Of a stretch of DNA of 64,000 nucleotides, positions 48,536 to 59,454 are shown in pieces (position 1 is the stretch's first letter; every line of letters starts with the position of its first letter). Origin of the DNA: Macquaria australasica (lineage: Eukaryota > Chordata > Actinopteri > Centrarchiformes > Percichthyidae); the NCBI GenBank assembly GCA_005408345.1, contig SEMN01000405.1, positions 372,001 through 436,000 on the forward strand, in the 5' to 3' direction. The translations under genes were made by a program, and so were the position numbers. Below the pieces are notes generated by a model, which saw nothing but the letters and a program-made list of their open reading frames with translations, searched no databases and had not been told where the DNA came from.

Positions 48536-49294
48536 AAATAGTTGGAGGGGAGTTTGACAGTAAAATAATGGGGGGTAGACAATGACACACACTCTTACAC
48601 ACTCAAACAACACTTATACACTTTGTCTCCAGTATGGCAGGCTCCTGTGGCCAGGTCATAGAAACAGATTTACGTTCAAAACCACCGTCCTGCACACAAA
48701 CACAAACATTCTCTCTCATGATTCTTTAAGACAACCGCATCAAATAACAACCAGGCTACATAAGGATGCTACATCATTCTAATTATGTGTGTTACTGTGT
48801 GTGTATATATGTTGAGCACACAAGTACTTAAACAGTATATGAGCGTTATCTGAACCATTTTGCAGCTCTTGTGCCAAACAGCCTGGAGAGATAGAGAGAT
48901 AAATAAGCAGATCAATGAAGGGAGGGAGACGGTAACCATCCTTATTAAAGGAAATAAACAACATTATGGTGTGTTTTTACACTCATGGCCATAATTTTTA
49001 AGGCAAAAGAGAGGGAGGAGGTGGAAAGGGGCAAAGGATAAAATGAGAGGAAAAAAGAGAATAAAGCATTTCTGTCAGTAAGTGACATTTTAGTCACTCA
49101 TATGCAGTACAGTTCAAGTGAAGTGTGTTTATATTTTGCAGATTTTGTTACTATGTGATTTTGTTACTATTTGGACAAAATAGAAATAAAATATGTGTGC
49201 AGAAGTGCAAAAAATGTGTGCAAAAGAATCCATATTTGCAAAAATAAACCATAAACACAATAGCTGCATGCATGTAACCTCCAACCCTTCCAGA

Positions 49295-49620
49295 CACACA
49301 CACACACACACCACACTATTCTCTTAAAGGATAAGAGCTCCTTGAAAACTCAATTAGACTGGGGGGCAAAACCTACCACTCTCACACACTCATGTACATG
49401 GTGGCACTCACTCACTCATTCACACACACACACACACACACACATGCACAAGCCAGTGTTTTAGCTTCCTAACCTGCAGCTATTTCCAGCGTTAAATGGA
49501 CTCTGAGGTTCCAGAAGAAAAAGCTTATACTATGGCATGTACCTAATTACACTGTTTTTTTGTGTGTCTCTCACGTGTGTGTATATGCTTTTGATGGTAC
49601 ACAACACTACCCTCTCAACA

Positions 49621-49640
<20 letters not shown>
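49295..49640. repeat. Three short CA tracts
   Basis: CA tracts lie at 49295-49312, 49423-49443 and 49618-49638, the last followed by GAGAGAGAGAGA. Confidence 0.9.
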
Positions 49641-49651
<11 letters not shown>

Positions 49652-49815
49652 CGAGACATAAGGACCATGCATAGAGCCACTCATTCATTTTGCAAACAGT
49701 TCTCTTGAGAAAAAAGTTTAGTTTGAGGCCCCTGTGGCTGTAAGCATGTGGGTGTGTATATATGCAATCCTGTCTCTTAGAAGTTACATTTATATACAAC
49801 TATTTATGAATTAAT

Positions 49816-49920
49816 TTCAATTCAATTCAGTTTTATTTATATAGCGCCAAATCATAACAGAAGTTATCTGAGGGCACTTTTCATATAGAGCAGGTCTATA
49901 CCGTACTCCCAACAAAAACT
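49816..49920 (+). repeat. 'TTTATTTATATAGCGCC' fish repeat
   Basis: TTCAATTCAATTCAGTTTTA followed by TTTATATAGCGCCAAATCA is the hallmark start of a very abundant teleost repeat. The remainder ('atctgagggcacttttcatatagagcagg') follows the same family. It is short, non-coding and probably a fragment. Confidence 0.75.
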
Positions 49921-50119
49921 CGAGAGTTGATTTCTGGAACCAGTGACGAGGTGTAAATAATAACGAGGGCTCTATTCTATTTAGTGTCCCGGTAAACCGA
50001 CAAGTGTGACAGTGAGCCAGCATGCACAATACCGGGACGCTGAAACTGGCTCACCTATAAATGGAATGAAGCTATCATTAACGTTGATAATTCCACCTGT
50101 GCTTTTCATGCAAGTCCAA

Positions 50120-50371
50120 ATGTCTGCCGTGAAAAGGGTCTATTAGCCTAGCTTAGCATAATGACTGGTAGCAGGGGAAAACAGCTAGCCTGGCTCTGAC
50201 CAAAGTTCAAAAGTCCACCTCTCAGCAACTTATGCTAAGCTAAGCTATCCGACTCCTGGCTCTAGCTCCATAGTGAGCGCATCGATATGGGAGTGGTATC
50301 AGTCTTCTCATGTAACTCTCGGCAAGAAAGCAAATAAGCGTATTACCCAAAATATCAGACTGTTCTTTTAA
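50120..50371 (-). mobile_element. 'gctagcctggctctg' TTAA MITE, 5'-unresolved copy
   Basis: It contains GCTTAGCATAATGACTGGTA, 'acagctagcctggctctgacc', then the inverse arm 'tatgctaagctaagcta' and 'ggctctagctccatag', and ends ACTGTTCTTTTAA. From 'gtgaaaagggt' onward it closely matches the copy at about 62015-62190 (roughly nine in ten bases by eye), so both belong to one subfamily. The left TTAA end is not evident. Confidence 0.75.
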
Positions 50372-50539
50372 GTTCTGACGATGGATTAAAGCAGGATAAA
50401 TCAGAAAGAATCTATTTATATATATGAAATATTCTGCATTAAGGCTTTGCTTTATCAAGACCCAAAATAAAGAAAGAATGAAGAAAACTCAAGAGGTTCA
50501 ATGAATCCATTTCCAGCGCCAACCTGCACTTTGACGTTA

Positions 50540-50546
50540 TCACACA

Positions 50547-50581
<35 letters not shown>
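50540..50581. repeat. (CA)n microsatellite
   Basis: About twenty CA units with one CC interruption near 50550. Confidence 0.95.
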
Positions 50582-50583
<2 letters not shown>

Positions 50584-50959
50584 TTGTGTTAATCCTTGAT
50601 GAGAATAAAACTGTCAAATCAATTTGGACAAGCCACGGCCATTACAGTTCAGGAGAAACACGAAAGAAAGGAATTAAGTGAGATGGAGTGTGTGTAGAGA
50701 GTGTGTATTGTTAAGGGTGTGTCTCTGTGTATTTTAAGCCCCCCGTTCTGGTCCCTTCTATGGGTCACTAGTTATTAACCCCCAGACAGTCACCTTGACA
50801 CACTCCATCTCACACGAACACTCAGAAACAATGGCATACACACTCAGATACACACATATTTAGAAAGCGAATTGACCCATTCATATGCGCACACACTCTT
50901 ACCTTCTATAAAAACTCAAATGCACACACTCACACACACACATCTTTATCAGTCCACTG

Positions 50960-51160
50960 TGACCCGGCCCTCCACATGAATTGGCACGAAGTGTTAATCC
51001 TAATATTGGATTATCAGACAGTCAGAGATTATCCCCTCATTTTAAGATTAGCAGCTTAGTCCATTTAAAGTGCCACTTAAAGGTTATCACATCACTGGCA
51101 ACAGAAAGTTATTTTGTCTGTGAGGGCTTCTGTACGGTCCATTTCAATAGAACAAGACAT
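50960..51160. promoter_or_regulatory. Possible conserved non-coding element (speculative)
   Basis: GTTAATCCTAATATTGGATT followed by ATC contains inverted TAATCC cores, the Otx/Pitx-type homeodomain site, followed by GAGATTATCC, AAGATTAGC and GGTTATCAC. The stretch is free of microsatellites although it is flanked by them. Clustering of such sites would fit an enhancer, but short AT-rich motifs are common by chance. Confidence 0.25.
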
Positions 51161-51329
51161 ACACACACACACAGTGAGGACTGATTAAGAGCATAATTGA
51201 ATCTAATTGGGAGAAACCATCTATTCATACATAAAGGTGAAGCGATGCTTAACCTGTTTGTGTTGCAAGAAGTCGGTGAAGTGTGAGAATCAGAGAAAGA
51301 AGAGAGGATTATCATTTCATTTTGTGTTC

Positions 51330-51782
51330 GTGTGTGTGTGTGTGTGTGTGCATAAAATGATTTGATGTGGTTCATGGTCTGTTTAGAGGAGATAATCTGC
51401 TAAAAGAGACAATAAGAGCTGACAATGGACTAAACTCTTAACAATGGTGGGCTGATTTTTGTGTAAGATCTATTGGGGATCTGTGTGTGTTTGTGTGCGT
51501 TTATGTGTGGGTGTTTGTGTGTGTGTGTGTGTGTGTGTTTATTTTTCCCCCTCTCCTCCTCTTCCATTTACTGTCTCCCTTATCTCTCCCTCCCTCTTTC
51601 TATTGATTTTTTTTTTGTCATTTATTTCAAATGTGCGTCTGTGTTCTTCCTACTCTGCTACTTTTTCAACTCTTTCTCTCTCTCCTTTGGTAGATCGATA
51701 TAGGCTAATTGCTGCAGAGCTTCAGACAGTTGAGAGTCTTCTTTTCCCTGGAGTGCCTAATTAAGATCGTCAAACTCACTAC

Positions 51783-51823
<41 letters not shown>

Positions 51824-51965
51824 TGTATGACTGTTTGCTGATTTGTGTGTGTGGTTGATTGGACCAGAAACACCTGTACGCTTGCATTCAACCACAACAG
51901 GTCTGTTGTGAGCAGGGAAGAGTTCTTCTCTTCCTCTCTCTTCACACACACACACACACACACAC
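51330..51965. repeat. Microsatellite and pyrimidine cluster
   Basis: TG tracts lie at 51330-51350, 51481-51538 (interrupted) and 51786-51818, and a CA tract at 51944-51964. A pyrimidine-rich stretch occupies 51541-51690. The CA tract near the end faces the TG tracts, giving complementary arms about 130 bases apart. Confidence 0.93.
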
Positions 51966-53361
51966 TCTTTCTCTGTGTCCATGTTTTCCCTCTCTTTCGC
52001 TCAGAAATAAGACCGTGTAACTTTCTGTATGGATAGACAGCAGCTCCGTACATTCAGCCATGCTGTCTCTGCTGTCACCATATCTTCCTTCATGATAAAC
52101 CCACCAATCAGAGAGAAAAAGAGACGAAGGACAAGAGAGGGAGAAAGAGAGATAGCATGGAGGGCTAAGAAGAAAGTAAGACTGAGATTAAGTTAAGAAA
52201 CTTAGGGTGTGTGTGCGCACACACAGCACTTGTACAAGGTTAGCTCAGCAGGACAAAAGGAGGGTCTCTAATAAGAGGAACACTTACCTTTTTACTCTGT
52301 CTACCAAATACCACATTACATGACAATTTCCAAAGAATTAACAGTTACACACCAGCTTCTTTTAAGAATGTTTTATACTAATTACAAGAACATTATTCAG
52401 AAAATAATGGACAGCAAAGTAAAGCTTATGCTTCTCTCATTTGTTCTGATTTCACCTAGGCTCATTGACTCCCATTCATTCGCCATACATGATTTGCTTA
52501 TTCATTATACCACAAAACAGAAAAGCTCATATCTGTTGGCCTACACTCATCCGAGAAGAGAGTTTCCTTTTTAAATAATGTTAACAATTTGAGGCGTTCA
52601 TCTAAACATTTATACTTTGAGGGTGCCTGACCTTGATCATAAGAGAAAATGGGACCCAGAGCAAAGCGTAGGGAAGTTGACAAAGGTAGAAGGTGGTTGA
52701 GGCAGAGGGGGAGATAAAGGAGGAGAGAGGGATGAGTGAAGATATAAACCAGTAGCAGCTGTTTCCAGCCCATTAAAATGTAATTAAGAAGAACCTCATT
52801 ACAGAGAAAGACAGAGAGAGCGATGGGGAGATCGAGAAATAAACTGTTTTCTACTGTCTACTTTATCACTCATCTGGACAGAAAACCATCAGTTTATTTC
52901 AAGTAAACACTTTGAAAGAGAAAAAAAAATCCTGAGTGCTGTGTGGTTCCATCATGCTAATTAGATTTGAGCAGATCGTTTGGCAGAAAAGACATAATGT
53001 TCTGAATCCAGTATGGCACTTGAAAGGATTGAATATAATCAGTCTTTCTTCCAAAGTGTGGGATTTCTGTTGTTCTGTCTCATCAGCCAAACAGCACCCG
53101 CTCTGAAATGAAAACCGTTGGGGCAGAATTCTGAATTGACAGTTTTGAAAGCAGTTGATGATATAGAAATGATTAGGAATAGTTTCCCTGGATCTAAATG
53201 TGTCACTTTACTTTTTAAAGGATTTGTGACTTTCAGCATCATCAGTGTTGTGTGATAGTAAAAAGGAGTGTTTGCGTTTTTAGGTTTGTATTTGTACATT
53301 TTGCATCCACTATTCAGCTTACATTCTTATCCAGACCTGTGTTTGCATTTGCTGGATGAAT

Positions 53362-53362
<1 letters not shown>
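51966..53362. other. Unassigned DNA
   Basis: No gene is supported. A palindromic TGTGTGTGCGCACACACA lies at about 52207-52224. Purine-rich patches occur at 52100-52160 and 52680-52740. Confidence 0.45.

Positions 53363-53403
<41 letters not shown>
53363..53403. repeat. (TG)n microsatellite
   Basis: About twenty uninterrupted TG units ending GCGCG. Confidence 0.97.
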
Positions 53404-53406
<3 letters not shown>

Positions 53407-53532
53407 TATGTTCCTTTTCCTGATGCCTGCTAAAGCAGCAATACTGAGAAAAAAAAAGGATGACAGAAAACTTAGACATTGCTTTTTCCCTGTCAGATAT
53501 TTTTCCTCTGTTGATTACTTTATTCTCCTGTC

Positions 53533-53547
53533 TGTGTGTGTGTGTGT

Positions 53548-53581
<34 letters not shown>
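53533..53581. repeat. (TG)n microsatellite
   Basis: About 24 TG units with one TATG interruption, running directly into the 'gtgaggaca' repeat that follows. Confidence 0.97.
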
Positions 53582-53585
<4 letters not shown>

Positions 53586-53599
53586 GTACAGCTATCTTT

Positions 53600-53785
53600 G
53601 TGAAAAGGAGTGAGGACATTTTTTGAAAGTGAGGACATTCACTTTCAGACAGACCTTCAAAGGGCTGTTTTTGAGGGTTCAGACGTGGTTTTACGGTTCA
53701 GGTTAGAATTAGCTTTAGGTTAGAGTTAGGGTAAGGGGCTAGGGAATGCATTATGTCAATGAAGGTCCTGACAAGTGTAACACAC
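53600..53785 (+). repeat. 'gtgaggacatt' repeat with telomere-like patch
   Basis: It starts GGAGTGAGGACATTTTTTGA, continues 'ccttcaaagggctgttt' and 'gacgtggttttacggttcagg', passes through GGTTAGAGTTAGGGTAAGGG and ends 'aatgaaggtcctgacaagtg'. I know this as an abundant fish repeat often placed next to TG microsatellites. The TTAGGG-like words are part of the repeat, not a telomere. GAGGACATT occurs twice near its left end (53609 and 53630). Confidence 0.65.
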
Positions 53786-54100
53786 TTGTCGATTTGCCCC
53801 TCATTCACCCATTCACACACCAGTGGTGGCGGAGCTGGCCTGGCCATCAGGAGCAATTTGGGGTTCAGTGCTCACTGCTCGAGGACAGGAGGAGCCTGAC
53901 ATTAAACCAGCCCTAGTCTATTGGCCCACGCTGACCGGCTCAACTGAAACATGGCCACCCCATTCACACAAGGAGACGCATAGAGGTTCACATGAGAGAA
54001 AAACACACATAAACATCAACATGGAAACACAAATGCATATGTGCACAAACACACAAAAGCAACCTGAGACAAACTGAGAAAGAACATGCCTGAAGACACA

Positions 54101-54114
54101 GACACACACACTCT

Positions 54115-54154
<40 letters not shown>

Positions 54155-54341
54155 AGAAACACACACAGGTGCAAATTAATAAATAAATACACGCACATAT
54201 AAGTTGTGCAATGTTGTAAACAGTGGAAGCACACAGATACACATACACACTATTTAGTGTTCTTATTCAATCAAGCAGTGTATGTACTTAGGCATGAGTG
54301 GGAGAAGATGCTGAAGGCAGCACAGTACTCAGATAAACTGG

Positions 54342-54403
<62 letters not shown>

Positions 54404-54507
54404 TGTGTGGTTGTCTAATAACTAGGGCAAAGCAGTCTTGGGGATATTAGTGTTTTTTAATTGAAAAATGGTCAGAAGGGAAACGCAGCTCATATTCAAT
54501 GAGACAC

Positions 54508-54538
<31 letters not shown>

Positions 54539-54540
54539 AG
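54101..54540. repeat. CA / TG / CA microsatellite trio
   Basis: CA tract at 54117-54151, long TG tract at 54343-54411 (about 34 units, one interruption) and CA tract at 54507-54533. This is the densest microsatellite patch in the window; CA and TG arms in opposite orientation could pair with each other. Confidence 0.95.
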
Positions 54541-54760
54541 GACACAAAGACACACACACAGTACATACAGGGGATAACAGATTATACAGATATACACTGA
54601 AATTTAGGATGTTTATTAAATGTTGTACCAACTGCAACAAAGGAAGCAATATTAAAGCAATATTAAAGTAGATGATACACTCTAACTGGTGAAAGAAAAA
54701 TGAGCCTACATACACATACTAAAACTTTTTATGACAAATTTCACATTAATATACTTGCAC

Positions 54761-54779
54761 TTTTTTTTTTTTTTTTTTT
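54761..54779. repeat. T19 homopolymer
   Basis: Nineteen consecutive T. On the minus strand it is an A tail without a recognisable retroposon body beside it. Confidence 0.95.
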
Positions 54780-55369
54780 AACTCTTTTTGGTTTCTATCC
54801 CTGTATTTTTTCTATCCCTGTCAGTTTAAATAGTTTAAAAAAGAGAAAAATCACATTTCTTTTCTGAACAGCATCAAATACCGTAGGGCCACATAATACA
54901 CTTAAGAACAAAAACTTTCACAGTGCTAATCAAGTCCTTACACCTATTTTTCTGTTGTATGTTTTGTATTGATTCTAGAAGCTGATTTGTTTTGGTCATC
55001 CGAGCTTGAGTTTGAGTTTTTGTAACATCATGAAATTGTTGGATGGAAACACGTAATACTTGTGCTTTTTAAAAAATATTTAACCAAGAACACAATCTTT
55101 CCCGAACCTTAAGTCTTAAGTGTTTTGACTTACCTAACCAGCAACTGAAAAACACAGCAGAAAGGCCTCCTGTGTAGACACCGCATTACATTGATTAAAA
55201 CATTTTTTTTTAAAACTAATCTGACCAGTACTGCATTTCTTAATAAACTTATTTGCTGATGCAAATTACGTATATATGAACAGTTGCTTATTTACACATC
55301 CAGCAGATACAGAGAATTTACATTCATTTGGAGTCGTCTTTTAGCCTTCTGACAAATGTTAGTTCAAGA

Positions 55370-55685
55370 GTCACTCTTCTCCAGCTCTGTTTTGGTCTCT
55401 CCTAACTCCTTAGCTTTTTAGCTTTCAAATGCTCCACAATGTTCACCAGCTGGTTGCTAACTTTGTCCGTCTACCTGCTGTTGTTGGAAACAAGGTGGTG
55501 AGAGCGGTGAGAGTCAATAAAAACAATAAAGTTGGGGGCTGTAAAACCAAACGAGCTGAAAGACGGCGAAAACTCCAAACTGGGGAACTGTAGAGTCGAG
55601 TGATAATTCTCTCTGGGTTCGTCATTATGAGCAACACCTTCCACATAGTCATTTGATGAACCTACAAATATTGATTAATGCAGTG
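55370..55685 (-). repeat. 'gtggagcatttagcagc' family, copy 2, internally deleted
   Basis: Read on the minus strand it aligns with 40190-40690: 'ttaatcaatatttgt' for the left end, then the block inverse to CTCCACAATGTTCACCAGC, and AGAGACCAAAACAGAGCTGG at the right. About 100 bases present in copy 1 (between the 'gctgttttcagt' and 'gttagcaac' blocks) are missing, a clear internal deletion. Non-coding. Confidence 0.72.
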
Positions 55686-56504
55686 TTCATGCACTATATA
55701 GAGTATTTAAAGATGTTTGTACTATGAGTGTAATTCTGTGAGCATCATTCACACCTGTGTGTATGTGGTGTAAATGCATGTGCATTAAAAACATTAGTGC
55801 AGTGTGTGTACTTGTGCATTTGCTGTAGCTCCCAGCCAATAAGAATCCGTCTTTTCTAGTTTTAACTTAAAATGCCAGGTACCTGGCCTGAAATGGCCTT
55901 GCCGACTGTGTGTGCGTCAGTGTGTGTGTGTGTGTTTGTGTGTGTTGCCCCAGGAAGGAAGAAGTGGTTCAAAGAGCATCTGAAGCCTTGATTAAGGAAG
56001 TGTGTAATCAGAACTGAAGACCAGCAACAGTGTGATGCTGCCTGGAAGGGCCTGACACACAGGAGGAGAAAATAGCCAGGAAACAGCTAAACACACACAC
56101 ACACACACACACACGCACAAAGTGAAACGTACCCACGACACACACAGATAGCAGCGATTCTCATAAACTGCTACTTGAGCTAGATGCAGGCGGGTTTAGA
56201 ACTGTGCTGTGATCAAAGAAGCTCTCCTTTTTAGATAGAAGTGGACATCATGACTGGATTGGATGGAAAACCATGAGCCAAAATGCAAACACTGGTGTGT
56301 GTGTGTGTGTGTGTGTGTGGCGAGTGGTGGTGAGTGGTGAGAGTTCATCAACCTGGGAGGGAAAAAATTATGTTGTGGGACTGGAGTAAAATTCAAATGG
56401 AATCAACCCAGTCTGAAGCAATCGTTTCTAAAGCAATCAAACCCAGACCTTAGTGCAAATGTGGAGGCATTTTTTTCCAAACATTGAATTGCAACATACA
56501 GTAC
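55686..56504. other. Unassigned DNA with three small microsatellites
   Basis: TG tract at 55919-55946 (interrupted), CA tract at 56092-56114 and TG tract at 56293-56319. No gene is supported. Confidence 0.45.
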
Positions 56505-56860
56505 ACCTTGACCTGATGATGGCACTAGATGAAAGTAAAAGGAGTCACCAAAATTATTATAATTCATCCTCAGGGGGACGTGAATGTGTGTACCAAATTT
56601 CATGGCAATCCATCCAATAGTTGTCAAGACATTTCCACCAAAAACCACATGTCAACCTCATGGTGGCGCTAGAGGTAAAGTCAGGGAGGGGGTCAATAAG
56701 ATTGATTCTCTAGGGAACATGAATGTCTGTACAGAATTCCATGTCAACCCATCTAACAGTTGTTGAGATATTTCAGTCAGGACCAGAGTGGCGGACTGAC
56801 TGACAGACCGACTAACAGACCGGTGCTGCCTTCCCCAGAGCCATGCCTCTAGAATGGCTT
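56505..56860 (+). mobile_element. AGCATGCTAA-family right half with two tandem units
   Basis: Two units of about 140 bases are easy to see. Unit 1 reads 'gatgatggcactagatg ... aaatttcatggcaatccatcc', and unit 2 reads 'tcatggtggcgctagagg ... cagaattccatgtcaaccc'. The end is AGAGCCATGCCTCTAGAATG. It matches the right half of the copies at 7543 and 36413, and is 5'-truncated. Same orientation as the others. Non-coding. Confidence 0.82.
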
Positions 56861-57654
56861 AAAAAAGACCAAAAAACTTACCTGGACCTGCTAGCCCAAG
56901 ATTAAAGTTAGGTAAACCTAATGATTAACAATCAGTGTATTTAAATCCCCTAAAAGGCACAATGTGTAAGTGGACGAGGATGCACATTTACCAGAGTCCC
57001 CTGTAAACACCTGATGCTGATGGTTACTTTAACTTCAGTAAGATCTTTACCATGTCCTGACCTAATAAGAGACGCTCCATCACATCTGACTTATCTAATC
57101 TATGTAAGATAGATAATTCTTGTGTTCCTGTAGGAGTACTGGTGTTGTGTACAGATACGTATACAGAGCTGAGCTGGTGAGAACAGCTGTGATAGAGTCC
57201 AGGCTGCAGCCACGTTGCCCTTTGTATGTAGGTTCATAGGACAGGTACAAAATAAATAGGCTTTGCTCATCTTCATTACACATTGCAAGTTTGAGAGCTC
57301 CCTGGGGGAGTTTCTGCTGTGACGGTCAAACCATATTATTGCCGCAGGCTGCAGGGACTTTATTAATTTAGAGGATCTGCAGCTAAACTATTAGAAAACA
57401 TAGCATAGAGGATATTGCAAGACTGTCCTCACCAGAAAAAAATACAGAATCGGTTGTACCTTTTAAATGCTCAAAACAATATGAATTGTTACAATAATTA
57501 AAGCAATGAAAATAATGAGTGACCTTTCATTAGCAAAGTCAGAAGCAGCATGACGTTGTTAAAGCGCCGCAAAACCTGGATATAAAAAGTGTGACTGTGA
57601 CACCTCCTGCCTGCTGGCTTCATCTCCGTGCTTAATGAATAGAAAATAAAAACT
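56861..57654. other. Unassigned DNA
   Basis: No gene or repeat can be supported. Confidence 0.4.
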
Positions 57655-57749
57655 GCAGATTAAAAAGAACATTGCATAAACATTCTCATCTCACTCTTGG
57701 AATGAAAGCAAATAAGCATACTGAACTAAAAGTTGAACGATTTCTTTAA
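57655..57749 (-). mobile_element. Terminal fragment of the TTAA foldback MITE
   Basis: The words 'ttctcatctcactcttgg', 'aatgaaagcaaataagcata' and the terminus AACGATTTCTTTAA match the right arm of the copies at 24161 and 61800. Only about 95 bases remain. Confidence 0.65.
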
Positions 57750-58641
57750 CAGTTTAGTTGCCAAAATTCAGCCAGAAAACACTCATATGTGCCATTTTTG
57801 AAACTCCCATATGGCTCTTTGTGAAAGACCCTGACAATTCATTGTTCACGGTACTACTATTTCTTGTCTAAGTTACTACTTTCTAAAGTGCTTTTTCATA
57901 ATATATGAGGGAATGTGTGTCTTAAATCCAAAGTAAACATTAAATTAGAACCCAATAGTGAATGTCTTTCATCGCGTCATGTTAAATTCGTTTGCACTCA
58001 AGATATAAAATTGTAAGCTAAAGTTTTCAGGTCAATATTCCCAACATGTTTAGTTTGCTTCATATATCAAAAGGTGCTCGATCCAGACACTTATTTTCAG
58101 TCTATTACACAATGACAAAGTTTCATAACATCCAACTATGGAGGAGTGAAGTGTCTCACTTCCAGTCGCTCAAGCTGAATTTAGCTCTTGAACTTGGCTC
58201 TTTTACCAGCATCAAGAATAGTTCCTCCATATACACAATAAACACTCTATAGTGAAGACTCTTATGTATTTTGGGGCAGTGACAGTTAACCTTTTGTTAT
58301 CTTTTTCTATGCAAAAAGCCTCCAAACTGGCAGGCTTGGAACAACTGTGGTCCCTGAGAAGTTATTTTGTGTTCAGCCTCATCTTCAGAAAACAGAGTTT
58401 AATGTCAGCTGCGATTTTCAATAGCTGACCTCTATATGGTATGTATTGTTAAATCTGTGTGAGTCCCAAATCACAACTGATATCTGGCCCTCGCTCACTC
58501 CGTTACATGTGTTCTCTACCTCTCTCACCCCAGCCTCTTCAGTCTCGCTCTCCCTGAGCCCCTCCGCTCCTCAATAACAGCGCTGTAATACAGGGACTCA
58601 GACAAGAAAATAGATTTTGTTTGTGCACATGTGAGTGTATG

Positions 58642-58686
<45 letters not shown>

Positions 58687-59454
58687 TGAACAGAAAAAGA
58701 GTGCAAGAGGAGGACTAGAGCTATAGACAGAGAGAAAGATTGCAATGTCTATGGAGACACCAAGATCACATTTCAGCTAATAGTTTTCCAATCTTTCTTT
58801 CTCAGACACCAGTTTAGTCAGCTGGGTGTGTGTTTGTGTGTGTGTCTGTGTAGGTGTGTATACACATATGGCAGTCCATGCATCCATTTGGATCTGTATT
58901 CCACTACAGTGAACATGATAGCTTTTCCTTATATTTCTATTACTGTTGCAATCTCCAACTGTTGTCAGCTGTGAAAAGTTATCTGTTCCTCTATCCCAAC
59001 ATCTGTGTGTGCAGGGCCCTGGGGCCAAGGAAACTAGCAGTACTAAGGCCTTTATAGACACTGGTATTACATCAAACATTACAAATTAAAATAGCTATCA
59101 GCAGAGGTAGTCAGGCATACACTTGGCTGTAATGATAACAATAAGTAAAAGTTAAAAGTATCCAGATACAGTAACCACAGAAACAGAGATAGACTTTAAC
59201 AGAATTAACACTCTACATCGTAAATGTAATCAGTGAAAAAACATGTACACAACCCAGATGTGTCATGTACACTAGTATCTTCTCAGTGTCACCTTTAACC
59301 TACTGCACTTAGTGTTATTTATAATAAGTTATAAATAAGTTTTTGTGTGGCACTTACATTTTTCATCTTAAAAACGCCAAGTTCGAAACCAATTCTCAGC
59401 TCCACTCCCAATCAGATCCTGAGCATTAGCAGAGTCTTGATCTACCAGGCCCTT
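57750..59454. other. Unassigned DNA with one TG microsatellite
   Basis: A TG tract of about 19 units lies at 58647-58684. No gene is supported. Confidence 0.4.

Noticed and set aside
52207..52224. Z-DNA-prone palindrome TGTGTGTGCGCACACACA
   Set aside because: A neat palindrome, but a simple product of adjoining TG and CA repeats with no further context.
53700..53745. Interstitial telomere
   Set aside because: The TTAGGG-like words are few, degenerate and embedded in a known-type dispersed repeat.
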